DNA of 64,000 nucleotides from Prostheceraeus crozeri (taxonomy: Eukaryota; Platyhelminthes; Polycladida; Euryleptidae). How positions within the stretch are numbered: position 1 is the first letter of the stretch; each line of letters opens with the position of its first letter. Positions 44,101 through 55,074 of the stretch are shown in pieces. The notes below the pieces were generated by a model, which saw only the letters and a list, made by a program, of their open reading frames with translations, did not search any database and had not been told where the DNA came from. A program made the position numbers and the translations under genes. Where the stretch lies: the NCBI GenBank assembly GCA_907163375.1, contig CAJQUW010004459.1, positions 310,001 through 374,000 of the forward strand, written 5' to 3'.

Positions 44101-45235
44101 GCAAATTATCGAGAATGCAAAAGAACCACTCCATTTTAATTTCATCGATTTTAAATCTCCATTTGATACAGTCTGGAGGAATGTGCTGTAGAAAATTATG
44201 AAAGCAATTGGCATAGATACGAAGTTTGCGCGAATTTTGGAACTGTGTATTGTGAATCTGACTGTGGTGTTATAATACATGTAGATGGACAATTGACGGA
44301 CTGGTTCGATGTGAGAGTTGGCGTGTGACAAGGGTGTCTACTACTATTCAGCATTTTCGTGGAAGATGTGATGGCAGACGTAAAGTCGCTTGATCAGGAT
44401 TTTGGAATGAATGATAAATCTTCCATTGATATACGATACGCAGATGATACCACGCTACTGTCCAAGATCTTCAACAAATTAAAGATGTCAACCTATAAAT
44501 TGGAAAACGCTTGCAAAAAAGTGGAGGAATAAAGATCAATAGTTGCAAATGCCGAATTATTTCGCCTGATACAGATGACATAACCATTGATGGAGCGCAG
44601 GTAGACAAATTGGACGAATTTGGGCTTTTAGGTAGCAATGTCCCTGATACCTCATCTGACGTTAAGAGAAGAATCGCCCTATCATCACAAGCCTTTGGTC
44701 GTCTTAGAAAGTCAATATGGTTGGAAAGACGCATCAATCGAGCGCTTAAGATCAGACTTTATAAGGCCCTGATTTTGCCAATCGCCATCTCTGCATCCGA
44801 AAAATGGACGCTAAAGGCTGAGGATGTCAGACGTCTAGAAGTCTTCGAAATGAGATGACTGCGGCCTATCCTAGGAGTCAGCATGCGTGATCGAATGAAA
44901 AATGTGGAAATAAGAAAATGTCTCTGTGGACACCTCCATTTCGTCGGAAATTCAGAAGAAAAGGTTGCGCTGGTTTGGACACACAGTGAGAAGACCAGAT
45001 GAAAACTACGTCTTCATAGCAGCAAGATTTCTCAAATCGAAGGATGCGGGGGGAGACCCAAGAAACGTTGGACTGACCAAATCAAGTTGGACACAGGTCT
45101 ACCTCTACTTACGGCAGAGCTTCGAGCAAAAGACCGAGAAGGTCCGCGCAAAGAGTGCAGAAAGATGGGGGAAGGGGCGATCCTCCTCGCCTACGGCAGT
45201 AAGTCAAGCAATCAAGACTCTGTGTTTTGTCGCTT
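44101..45235 (+). mobile_element. LINE remnant, endonuclease-reverse transcriptase type
   Basis: FIDFKSPFDTVW, then QGCLL-LFSIFVEDVM, IRYADDTTLLSK (intact YADD), KINSCKCRIIS, DEFGLLGSNV, KRRIALSSQAFGRLRKSIW, KIRLYKALILPIAI, EIQKKRLRWFGHTVRRPDEN. In a neighbouring frame from about 45050 it reads GRPKKRWTDQIKLDTGLPLL, AELRAKDRE, the usual end of this LINE type. A frameshift near 45045 and earlier stops break it. Unrelated in detail to the remnant at 42380. Confidence 0.8.
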
Positions 45236-45343
45236 TCTCAGACGTTGATAAACTTGTACAAAGACAACTTTTTCCACTGTCTTTAGACTCAAAGACTATG
45301 TAACAATCAAAGACGGAAAACTTCCATACCTACACATTCCACC

Positions 45344-45798
45344 ACGAAAAGTTGGTGGATCAGGTGGGTCAGGTGGGTCAAGTGGGTCACAAAATCGCGT
45401 GGGTCATGTTTTTCCGAAAAGTTGGTGGGTCAGGTGGGTCAAGTGGGTCACAAAATCGCGTGGGTCACGTGGGTCATGTTTTTCCGAAAAGTTGGTGGGT
45501 CAGGTGGGTCATGGATCAGGTGGGTCAAGTGGGTCACAAAATCGCGTGGGTCACGTGGGTCATGTTTTTCCGAAAAGTTGGTGGATCAGGTGGGTCGTGG
45601 GTCATGGGTCAGGTGGGTCACAAAATCGCGTGGGTCACGTGGGTCGTGGGTCATGTTTTTCCGAAAAGTTGGTGGGTCAGGTGGGTAGAAATGGGTCACA
45701 AAATCGCGTGGGTCACGTGGGTCATGTTTTTCCGAAAAGTTGGTGGATCAGGTGGGTCGTGGGTCAAGGTTTGTTGACCCACTTCCAACTCTGACATT
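45344..45798. repeat. GTGGGTCA minisatellite array
   Basis: Dozens of GTGGGTCA/GTGGGTCG units are arranged in a higher-order pattern in which ACAAAATCGC, GTGGGTCACGTGGGTCATG and TTTTTCCGAAAAGTTG recur about five times. It closes with TTGACCCACTTCCAACTCTG, the same terminus as the element at 6383-8142. Frames through it (up to 141 codons) are by-products of the repeat. Confidence 0.85.
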
Positions 45799-46149
45799 AT
45801 AGCTTTCTTTGGTTTCCACATTTCATGCGGAGTTTCTAGTCTTTACTTCCTTCACTGTCCTTAGACTTGTGTGATTACAATTAAGTAGTTGAAATTACAG
45901 TTACTGTAATTACCAGGGCCGACAAAATATGCATAATGCATATTTCAGCTTTAATTGCACAACAATGCAGATCATGAAAATAAGTGCTTATAAATACATA
46001 TATACTGCAGATGATTTCCTGGAAAACAGATTTCATGTGTTGACACCTACATGTATATTCTCCTTTCTGTCTTTTACTTTATAAAGTAAAATATAGTAAA
46101 ATAGTAATCTATGTACTGATCTATTTTATATATATATATCAAGTTTACC

Positions 46150-46830
46150 GTCAATTCTTTTCTTATTGATATCAATTTTGTTTGTAAGTTTTTTATCTCA
46201 AGGCCTACAAGGCTTTTTTTCTGCTAATTTGTGATGTTCTTTGTGTTGATTCTTTTTACTGATCTTCGTATAATTTGGTAATAAATTGTTTTCTTCACAT
46301 GTGATGTTAAATTGAATGTCTTTTTCCAATTTGATACATTTATTCAGTAGTTTTTCTGTTCTTCTATATAACCTACATCCAGTATTATATCTTTGAGGTT
46401 TCTGTATAGCATTTTGGTTGAGACTTTTTGAATTTCAACCACAGCTCATCATTTTGTTGATATGTTAGCTTGAAAATGGTCTATGTACAGAAGACCTAAA
46501 CGTCGCCGTCAATAAAATGTAAATATTTTACAATAAAATGGTACTCATTCATCATCATCAAAACAATGACAACAGCAGAATTACAACAATATAGAAGAAC
46601 AGAAAAACTAATGAATAAATGTATCAAATTGGAAAAAGACATTCCATTTAACATCACATGTGAAGAAAACAATTTATTACCAAATTATACGAAGATCAGT
46701 AAAAAGAATCAACACAAAGAACATCACAAATTAGCAGAAAAATTTCAATCAAGCCTTGTAGGCCTTGAGATAAAAAACTTACAAACAAAAAATATATATA
46801 ATAAAACTAAATATATATATAATCTATAGA
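46150..46830. mobile_element. Penelope-like 5' ends arranged as a palindrome
   Basis: 46590-46800 (plus) and 46175-46370 (minus) are inverted copies of one another over about 200 bp. Each encodes KLEKDIPFN, NNLLPNYTKI and so on, the start of a PLE open frame like the one at 32988. Between them lies the tail motif (46471-46505) with a GGTCT-AGACC hairpin and TAAACGTCG. Only the 5' part of the element is present on either side; both are broken. Confidence 0.65.
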
Positions 46831-46903
46831 TTGCGGTGTAAGGCTCAGCGGTTGACAATGTCTACTTTTATCTTGAAGATTCCCTATTTTCAGAAGACAC
46901 TAC

Positions 46904-47313
46904 ATGATATATATGCTGCTTATTCATTGGTCGGATTCCTGTGATTCCTTCACGTTTTCGCAAGCCGAGATTGCAAGAGGCATCGTAGACATTTCCTCTG
47001 AATATGGCTCTATTCCTCGTTGTCTGAAGCAGCTTCAAGACCGTAAGTGCAATCCGTCTCAAGCCAAACAACTGATCGATGGTATCAGCGATGACTTTGT
47101 AAGAACCAATCTGAAGCACGAGGATTCAAGAAGCTGGTTGAGAGGGACTTTGAAGGATATTCATTGGAAGAATAATTGCTATTGTCTCCAGTTAACTCTT
47201 CTGACGTTGAGAGACGTTTTTCAGAATACAAAGCATTTATGAGGAGCAATCGCACTAGTATGACTAAGGAACACATCCGCATTAGGAATGAACTCAAAGC
47301 GCTGACAGATTAA
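46904..47313 (+). pseudogene. hAT transposase C-terminal remnant
   Basis: The first frame reads SQAEIARGIVDISSEYGSIPRCLKQLQ and continues to WKNNCYC. A one-base-shifted frame then gives LLSPVNSSDVERRFSEYKAFM, KEHIRIRNELKAL and a stop at 47311. DVERRFSEYK is the hAT dimerisation signature (CGGBP1-like branch). The frame change and the missing N-terminus make it inactive. It lies inside the element at 45914-47480. Confidence 0.7.
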
Positions 47314-47488
47314 ATCACCATTTAAGCATTCATAGGCCTACATTTCTTACTATATTGCAGCTATTTCTATAATCAGAATGATATTGCATAAATACAGTTT
47401 TCATTGCATAAAATTACTTTTTAAGTGCATTTTTATGCGGATAAAACGATCACTTGTTAATGCATATTTGATCGGCCCTGGTAATTAC

Positions 47489-48020
47489 ATAGTAATTGTA
47501 ATCAATTGCATTATTAGCCATGTAAATTTACTTAAGATCTAACAGTATTGACTTATATCGGTTGATGATGGGCTGAGATGAGCGTCAGTAGACAGTTGCT
47601 ATTAACTTAAAACAATCCGAAATCTCGGATTCAAGCGGGAGCTTTCAAGTTATGATCCCGACAGAGTTATTTTCCAGCAATTTGAAAGTCCTAATAGTTT
47701 CTAATGCTGTTTCTTCCTGTCAAATTTCCTTTCTTGCAATCTGTCGGTAAATCGATAGAAACATTTGCAGGAGCAAAGAAATGTCCCTTTAGAGGTTCAA
47801 TCCTTTGCTGAAGATAATTCACTCAAGAATAATTAATCACGATAAAAGCGCCTCACAATGGTCGATGGCCAATTCTGTTTTCGTCCTATCATAGCGTGGG
47901 AAAATCTTTGTTGGTTGAAATCTCCTTCTACAAAATCTCACAATCTCTCCCATCGTATGACAGATTAAAAAGAACTATTAATCACTATCCGATGAAGTCT
48001 CAACATTTTCACAATTCTCA
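47489..48020. other. Upstream region of the receptor gene
   Basis: No coding sequence or recognisable element. It may contain the promoter of the GPCR gene, but no motif is clear enough to call. Confidence 0.3.
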
Positions 48021-49115
48021 ATGACCACTTACCACCATGACGCTGCAGGAATTGAGATTTCTTCTTGGTACAACTCAAAACTCATATTCCCTGGATATTC
48101 TTTCATCGAACGGGTGAATTGTTCTATCGACCAATGGTCATATTTGGACTCCAATTGGTTTTATCCTCTAGTTCTCTCCCTCGATGCCTTCAACTTTCTT
48201 CTTGTGTGTATGGGACTTTGCCTGAATGCTTTCAGTCTACACATTTTGTCAAGAGCGTGCGATGACTCTCTCACAAGTCTCATTTTGAAACACGTGGCTA
48301 TTTGTGATCAATTTGTCTTGATTGTCAACACCATCGATACAATGTGTCATTCCCTTGAAAACGCCTCGACAACTGCCTTCAACTTACGAAAGTCTTTGGT
48401 TTACATCCATTCCTGTTTATGGGTTTTCAAAGCTTCCTTCATCTCTCTCCGGAATTGGAGTATGGTTCTCTTCTCCGTAAGTCGAGCAATTCACATAATT
48501 TATCCTTTGAAATCTACCAAAATAATTAACCGCAGGAGAATCCATGTCATTCTGTTGTTGTTCTGGTTGGTCATATTCAGCGTCAATTCAGCCAAATGTG
48601 TAGAAGTAAAGGCCATTTCAGCGGTATGTGATGGTGACAAATTTTATCTTCATCTCACAAGCTCACAGTATCTTCCAACTATCTATACTTGCATTTCATC
48701 AATCATTTTCAATTCCCTGTGTCCCATGATAGTCTGCCTCACCGCCAATCTTGCTTTATATAGAAATCTGAGATCACAGGATGACAACTTCAGAAGTGGT
48801 ATGATATCATTGACATCATTTGACCGAAACATACATAGAAATTGTTCGGCGTCACGAAAACGTGGTCTGCGAATGGTGGCGTGTCTGTCGGCCATGTTTA
48901 TTGTTTGTCAACTTCCTATGCTTGTGTATGGGCTTGTCGTGATCTTTGTTTCTGATCAAAAGATATTCATTTTTGCCAATCTTGTGGGAGCGGTCATAAA
49001 TGATATCGACAGCTCCTGTAATTTCTTTATTTATATTAATTCTCACTCTCGATTTCGGGAAATTGTTCGAAGAAAATGTGGAATGAAATCAAAAAATGAG
49101 GCAATTAATCCTTGA
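48021..49115 (+). CDS. Rhodopsin-like (class A) G-protein-coupled receptor, divergent
   Basis: 364 residues, intronless, with seven hydrophobic segments at about 48-77, 86-107, 125-158, 174-195, 218-247, 283-310 and 315-340. C132 at the top of TM3 and C203 in the second outer loop can form the class A disulfide. N33 in the N-terminus is a glycosylation sequon. Signature motifs are present but altered: SRA in place of DRY (154-156), C-Q-L-P in TM6 (296-299) in place of CWxP, and NFFIY (334-338) in place of NPxxY. The basic segment RKRGLR precedes TM6. It resembles invertebrate peptide-receptor or orphan expansions of the FMRFamide-receptor-like kind, but the ligand cannot be read from the sequence. 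Two AATAAA signals lie 32-50 bases past the stop. Confidence 0.85.
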   Translation: MTTYHHDAAGIEISSWYNSKLIFPGYSFIERVNCSIDQWSYLDSNWFYPLVLSLDAFNFLLVCMGLCLNAFSLHILSRACDDSLTSLILKHVAICDQFVLIVNTIDTMCHSLENASTTAFNLRKSLVYIHSCLWVFKASFISLRNWSMVLFSVSRAIHIIYPLKSTKIINRRRIHVILLLFWLVIFSVNSAKCVEVKAISAVCDGDKFYLHLTSSQYLPTIYTCISSIIFNSLCPMIVCLTANLALYRNLRSQDDNFRSGMISLTSFDRNIHRNCSASRKRGLRMVACLSAMFIVCQLPMLVYGLVVIFVSDQKIFIFANLVGAVINDIDSSCNFFIYINSHSRFREIVRRKCGMKSKNEAINP

Positions 49116-49146
49116 TCTTTGAGACTGATCAGAGGAACTTTTGGAT

Positions 49147-49170
49147 AATAAATGCAATTATGGAAATAAA
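49147..49170 (+). promoter_or_regulatory. Two AATAAA polyadenylation signals
   Basis: AATAAA at 49147-49152 and 49165-49170, just after the receptor stop codon. They imply a very short 3' untranslated region. Confidence 0.5.
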
Positions 49171-51491
49171 TCTCTTTGTTTTCAGAAGAGTGCCTTGAAT
49201 TGGAAGATAAGTTTTTTTCCTTCAACTGCCGAGTTTTGTTAATAAAAAACAGCCTCAAGTGACGAACTGTGCCCGTCCTGTTGACAATGAATCTGCGTTT
49301 GCTTGGCAGTTCCGCTAATCAATATTAAGACGAGCACTGTTCGTCATCTGTACTGAGACAATGCTCTTAATATCATTGATGTGAGATTTCTACACACGCT
49401 GCGCAGGATTTAGTATTGGCTGCACAGAACCGTGAAGGTTAGAATAATAGATTCCGACACACTTAAGTCGGGTTTCTATGACTAAATGTTATGAAAAAAA
49501 CAATGATTGCTACAGATGTTCGAATTCACCATTGATTCAAAAGGATCATGTAGAAATACTTAAAGAGATTAGAAGCAGTACAAGTAAGTAGCATGAAAGA
49601 ATATACAAATGGACGAAGGAAAGTTAGCCCTGGAAGGCATCCGAGGTTGGTTTCTGCGCGCTGTAGAAATCGTTGAAAGATAACTTGAAAACACCCAAAG
49701 TTTTCAAGGGAATGGAAAGTAGCAAAATAACTTAAAAGAGCCATTATTCCTAATTAATAATTCCTACACAGCTGTTTACTACATAGTATAATATTATTGA
49801 CTATGTATGTACTCAAGGCGTGCATTCTATCTCTGTGGTAATAATTAGGCGATAATTACATGATATAGAAATTCAATTTTTTTAATGCATTCACATTGCT
49901 AATCCATGCTTTTAATTAGAATTTATCAAACTTGTAAATGATAGCCCAAAGGTCGGACTAAAGCCTGAAATGTTTGAGTTGAAATTGACCTTGACCCGGC
50001 TGGGCTTGAATATTTGATTCCACTTGAATGTGAAGATTCATCAGAGTAGTCCTGCCATTGTTTAGGAAATCTCGTGCGATCCCACAGAATATTTTGCGAC
50101 TGTTGCAAGATCGCGAAATGAAGATTAAAATGGGATTTTGCGCCTAACATTTTATAATACACGTATTTCAATATCTTAAAATCCTCTTACTGAGTCGAAA
50201 TAGATTGACTTGTCTCATTGGAATTATTTGATTTATTTCAAGTAACTAATAATAGAACTCGAGTCAAGTCAATGCCATTGGTAACTCGAAATAGATCCAC
50301 GAATTTTAGAGAGATACAAAGCGATGAGAAAATATTTGCGTTAAGAAATGATAAATGAAAATAAGGATTCAATCAATCTACGAACTCTAAATTCGAATCA
50401 ACGAGGAACTGCTTGTTGCTTCTGAAAATCAATGACATGAACAGAGGGCAGACATCAATTAACCAACACAATATTTTTTATTAAAAGTGCATTCTTGTGG
50501 TCATTTATACGTGCCAGTTTCAACAATATGAAATTTGTCACATTCTTGACAAAAAATGCTCCAATCATCGCAATGAGGTTCACTATTATACCTGCAGTTG
50601 AAACGGACTCAATACTGTTAGGAAATATGAAATATATGATCAAACGACTTGGCAGGGCACTGACTGGCCGAAGAATGTAAAGCCTACAAACAACACATTG
50701 CTCAAATACAGTAGAATCTAATGAGTTCCGAAAGGACACGTATGGCCTACTGACCTGCTAGTAAACTTAAGAGCCGATTGCCCTAAGCAATTGCATGGAG
50801 GTCTGTATTAGGCATGCGTGCGTACATAATCTAAAGTAATTGGATAATTTTTCTAATGAAATTAAAGGGAAGTAATGCAACTTCTTCAAAGTAATAGACT
50901 ACATATTAATTTGACTGCATGTATCAGTATTTGAGAGTCTTGACTTCCACTGTGGTCATCTTGGATTATGAACTTATCTGACATGGAAACCATATTCTGC
51001 ATGAAGTGTTTGGTGCTGGCGTTGTTAACGTGTTGTTAAGACGAATTTCTTGTTACTACAAAATGATGAGCGTGCGAAATAGCAAGGTCATCATCATCTT
51101 CATTCAGCTCTCTCATTGTTGCAATGAAATGGTGTGAAAGCATTCAATTCATTTGACTTTCTTTGGACTGATAGATCACTCAGCGTGCCGCTGAGGTGAA
51201 TTCACCCGAATTGAAGCTTTTCATTTCATCATTTCTCGCTGGCCTGACCACAAAAACTGTCCAACTTCAATTAATGTCTGTCAGAACACCGCAAATGAAC
51301 AGCGGGAAGCAGTCTGTGCCTGCAGTTCGAAGTTAAAAAACGTTAGTGATTAATAAATGTTGAAACCCGCTCTGCTGATGGAAAATGTAAAACCCGCATT
51401 TTAGCTGCTTTGTATTTGAGGCGTTTGAATGCAAAGCGCGATGAGCGCCAAATTTGAAAAATCAGTTATTCTCTTCAGAAATTGCTCTCAA
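49171..51491. other. Long stretch without gene
   Basis: No coding region, RNA or repeat family recognised on either strand. Short frames of up to about 94 codons here have no domain. Confidence 0.35.
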
Positions 51492-52460
51492 GCATCTAGA
51501 GTAAGTATATGGGTGGAGTGTCGACTCAAAAAAAGTATCTGCATACAATGAAAATTTCGTATGAAAATATTAACTTTTACGTTCCTGTGGTTCAAAAAAT
51601 TATTTGAGCAGTTTTAAAAAAGCTAAATTTTTGCAAAGTATTCCTGTGTTTATATACTACCGACATGAAGCCACTTTATCAGTAGTATGAAATAAGTTGG
51701 ATATCAAAAGGAATGAACATTTGCTAAAAAGCATCTCAATTAAGCGGAAATTAAGTTGGTGATCAAGGAGATTTCATGAACCGCATTATAATGGAAGTCT
51801 TCTTCAGACTTCTGAGGTTACATCTTGAGACGCATGAAAAGACATCTTGAGAGATTCATTTTGGTCTTCAATGTGCTGATTCGTTCCCTCATGGAGTATG
51901 CTTGTCCAGCTTTCACCGGTCTGTCGATAGGAGATTCCTCAAGGTTGCAGATTATTCAGAATCGTTGCTACAAAATCAAAAACTTTGCGCGAGTGTTTGA
52001 CTTGGCTCAAAGAAGAACATCTGCTGCTTTGAAATTGCTTGATCAAATAAAGTCTACCGAAACTTCCATAAGGTATTTATCTCCAAAAAAAACTTATCCA
52101 GTGGTCGAATCTCCGTACCTTATTGTAGAACTTCAAAACGCCAAAACTCTTTCTTTCCAAAGGTGTCTATTTTAAAATCATCCACTTATCATGATTAATT
52201 GGAAGATGACATGACTGATCAGTGATCAACTCTAATTTTATGTAATCAGTAACTTCTTTACTTGCTTCTATGAAATTGATGTGTAACTTCTGATCCCCAT
52301 TTGTGATTCAATTCAATATATACATCTCTCTCTCTCTTCAAGTGAAAGTCGAGTCCTTATTGTGCTTTCTTCGCTGATTAAATTTCATCTTTATAATTCA
52401 ATTTTCAGAGACATGGTTTTATAATTCACAAGGCTTAATTTCTTCAATCTGAATGGCAAT
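51492..52460 (+). repeat. Dispersed repeat family 1, split by a LINE
   Basis: The left part, 51492-51818, matches 9446-9760 (GTCGACTCAAAAAAAGTATC; ATATACTACCGACATGAAGCC; CATGAACCGCATTATAAT). The right part, 52355-52460, matches the end of that copy (CCTTATTGTGC, AATTCAATTTTCA). Between them is a LINE fragment. Confidence 0.65.
51822..52345 (+). mobile_element. LINE 3' fragment (CR1/L2-like group)
   Basis: 51825-52175 encodes FNVLIRSLMEYACPAF, SRLQIIQNRCYKIKNFA, RRTSAALKLLDQI and so on. This is the thumb and C-terminal region after the reverse transcriptase (compare LLLQYCAPV at 43.3 kb). A non-coding tail follows and ends in a CTCTCTCT run near 52335. 5'-truncated; inserted in the family-1 repeat. 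Confidence 0.7.
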
Positions 52461-52651
52461 GTTTACACAAGGTACGAGTAGGCACGAAGTTCATAATGCC
52501 GTGTTCGTGCCCAATGATTTTTCCTTCGATTTCATTGGATAAACAAATATTTAGTTTGGTGCCTACTGGTGCTAACTAGTACTAACTAGGTAGTAACTAG
52601 GCACGAACTGGGCGCTAACTGGCACGAAATTTCGGCTTTGTGTTTACAGTG
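52457..52651 (-). mobile_element. MITE-like element with GGCAC-rich interior, copy 2 (inverted)
   Basis: Contains TTGGTGCCTACTGGTG, TTCGTGCCCAATGATTTTTCC and GCACGAAATTTCGGC, matching 684-956 in reverse. It ends GTGTTTACAGTG. It directly adjoins the family-1 repeat. Confidence 0.6.
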
Positions 52652-53439
52652 TACTTCATGCTCTTAAGTCTGGCTAAACAATTATGGACAATGAATTTGA
52701 ATGCAAAACGCGATGAGTACCAATAAAGGTACTCCGAAAGCTTATAATATCGTCTTCTTCATTTCTCGGATTTACCCAACATTCATCGGACCTTTTTTAC
52801 CACGATTTCAAATGCACAACAATCTCAGTTATGGACTGCTGTCAATTATTCACTCATCAGTAATGGAATGACGTCATCCTTCCGCATTCACTTTGGTGAT
52901 GATTTGCGGCACCTGGAACAAAAGCAAATCTGTTGAAGTTTTATTCAAAATGAGAGTATAGGACAACAAGAATACGTCTCACTTTTGAATGGTATGTAAT
53001 CGCAGCATTACAGATCGCACTTTTGATCAAAAATGAAGGATGGCGCTTATCACGTCTTGCATAAAAACGAGTAAACTTTTGACTGTTCAGGCGAAACTCA
53101 ATCTTTTGACACATCAAAAAATCGCGGATTTCTGAAAATGACCTATATGGCGCTAATTGCGTTTCTCATTCAAGCTCTTCATTAATAATTCCATCAATTT
53201 GTATTGCTTTCTTCAGCTAATGCATCACATCAAACTTGATTGAAAAGCTTGAGAAAGGCAAGGAAAGTTGTTATTGCATTACCTATACTATTTATTATTT
53301 AATATTAAGTAATACATTAACAACTTCACTTGGCCTTCCCAAACTTTTCAATCAATTATGACTAACAGCCTATGTGAACACTACATCAAAAAGCACAAGT
53401 TGCAATCAACTAATTACAATTTTCATAATTCAACTGCAG
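52652..53439. other. No gene seen
   Basis: Nothing recognisable. Confidence 0.35.
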
Positions 53440-54113
53440 CAGATGACCATCTTACAGTGGTATACGTGAATCCACCGCTGCCGTCGTCGGACTTACCATC
53501 AACTATGACAAACCGAAGCTCATGTACATAAACTGTGAGTCAACCGACCCATTCCCGACTTCATTTCATGATTTGGAAGTAGTTGAGGATTTCAAGTACC
53601 TCGGCTCAAGAATCACATATTGCTATGGAGATTTCAAACAGCGAAGAGGAATTGAATTAAACGCATTTTAAAAGTTAGGGACCATTTGGAGTTGAGATCA
53701 ACTCCACTATGACTAAAGCTTCCGTTATTTGATTCACTGGTTCTCTCAATATTGATGTACGGGGCTGAATCATGGGGACTTACCAGAAACATGAAGAAGC
53801 GAATTAACTCATTCGGAACCACCTGTGATGCTTGGAATAGGAAGATCGAGTTACAAACTCGCATGTGCTCCAAAGAACTGGCAGAAGCAACCTCAGATCA
53901 ACTGCTCGCTCTAGGTCACTGGCTTCGGAGGCGTGGTGATAGCAGGATAAACCATGTATACCACCAATGAAGCACGCGGCCGCGAACCACGTATGCTCGC
54001 CACATTGCCTCATTCACTAGCATGAGGGTGGAGGAGCTCCGACGTGTTGCTGCGAATTGGGACGAATGGAGAAAGCTTGTAGTCAGGAGAGGCTACCCAC
54101 GAGCTCCCGATTA
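53440..54113 (+). mobile_element. LINE 3' remnant
   Basis: Pieces in order: VGLTINYDKPKLMYIN, LEVVEDFKYLGSRIT, then in shifted frames the SLLMYGAESWGLT-type block, and finally MRVEELRRVAANWDEWRKLVVRRGYPRAPD before a TAA near 54112. This is the usual order of the C-terminal part of an endonuclease-reverse transcriptase LINE, with several frameshifts. The catalytic palm is missing. Confidence 0.75.
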
Positions 54114-54313
54114 AGGAAGTAAATGAGTTCATGATTGCAGACATCTGCAGTTTTATCTGTCATCAAATCTGTATGTTACAGAATATGGTCAATGCGATTT
54201 CAGATTATGCCGGATAAAAATAGGCATCAACCTATTTTTGACGGGTCATACAAATTAACATTTATTGAGTGTCAACTTGTTAGAATTTTATTACTCATGG
54301 AATGGGTATGTGG

Positions 54314-54745
54314 AGCATACGGTACTTCTATTCTCCCCCCCCCCACATTTCTGTTGTTGACACCCGGGAGTGTTGCATCGTCAACTATCTTCTCTTGCTC
54401 CTACGGGCAGTCTTACATAGTCGCATAGCGTTGAGTGTGTAAAACTCCTCTTATCTGACTTGTAGAACATTTACAGCCTCATAATTAGACAACTACTCGT
54501 CATTTGTCTGTAGAGAACAATCACACGAAGTTCATGATCACAGCTGTACCTTGTATTCTAACTGAGTATGCAAGGGACCAATCCTTCATCACAGGGCTCA
54601 AGTAAGACTTCTCAGTCTTACTGTAGTGTCACTCAGTGATAGATCAAGTCTATTCTAAACCCAATGTGACCAACTTTGGCGAATCCGATGATTTTGGAAA
54701 CATAGGAAAATGTGGGGGGGGGAAGAATAGAAATACCGGAGCATA
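54314..54745. repeat. Inverted repeat with poly-C/poly-G cores
   Basis: About 40 bp at 54308-54350 (GGTACTTCTATTCTCCCC...) is repeated in inverse near 54703-54745 (GGGGAAGAATAGAAATACCGG). The spacing is about 350 bp. It could be the ends of a small unidentified element. Confidence 0.4.
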
Positions 54746-54858
54746 GTGTAGTTTATTGAAAATGAATTCTCTTTTATGCTTTATAATGATATCCTCGTAA
54801 ACTGAACGAGGCGTTTCTTCGTCAGTCATATACACTGTAGGAAAGCCCTCGCAAGAAA

Positions 54859-55074
54859 ATGAAGAGTTGGACTAGTCGTATAGTTCTGATAGTCATTGTT
54901 TTCAAGACAGCACAGGGTAGTCAGCCATGCCAACTGTCCACTCTTACTATCACACTGATGAAGATAGTCGCATTTAGAGTTCTACTTTGCCAAGAGAAAG
55001 CTTTCGAAAGAAGACGGGTGATGATGAATATTACACAGTATAGAATTTATCAACACATGCTCTCTATTTCTTGA
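54859..55074 (+). CDS. Doubtful small secreted-type open frame
   Basis: 71 codons. The first 20 (RIVLIVIVFKTAQG) could be a signal peptide, followed by QPCQL and a short basic tail. No domain, no homologue I recall and no clear polyadenylation signal. It may be a chance frame, or a first exon using a donor inside GGTAGTC at about 54917. Confidence 0.15.
   Translation: MKSWTSRIVLIVIVFKTAQGSQPCQLSTLTITLMKIVAFRVLLCQEKAFERRRVMMNITQYRIYQHMLSIS

Larger units (their letters stand above)
45914..47480 (+). mobile_element. hAT element with perfect 8-bp target duplication, interrupted by PLE
   Basis: GTAATTAC flanks both sides (45906-45913 and 47481-47488). The ends CAGGGCCGACAAAATATGCA and, inverted, CAGGGCCGATCAAATATGCA match at 18 of 20 positions. 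The right half encodes hAT transposase remnants (46904-47313). The left half is interrupted at about 46150-46830 by Penelope-like sequence in a palindrome. Confidence 0.9.

Noticed and set aside
45352-45794. Overlapping open frames of 141, 131 and 88 codons
   Set aside because: They are reading frames through the GTGGGTCA minisatellite. All three frames stay open because the repeat lacks stops, and there is no domain.
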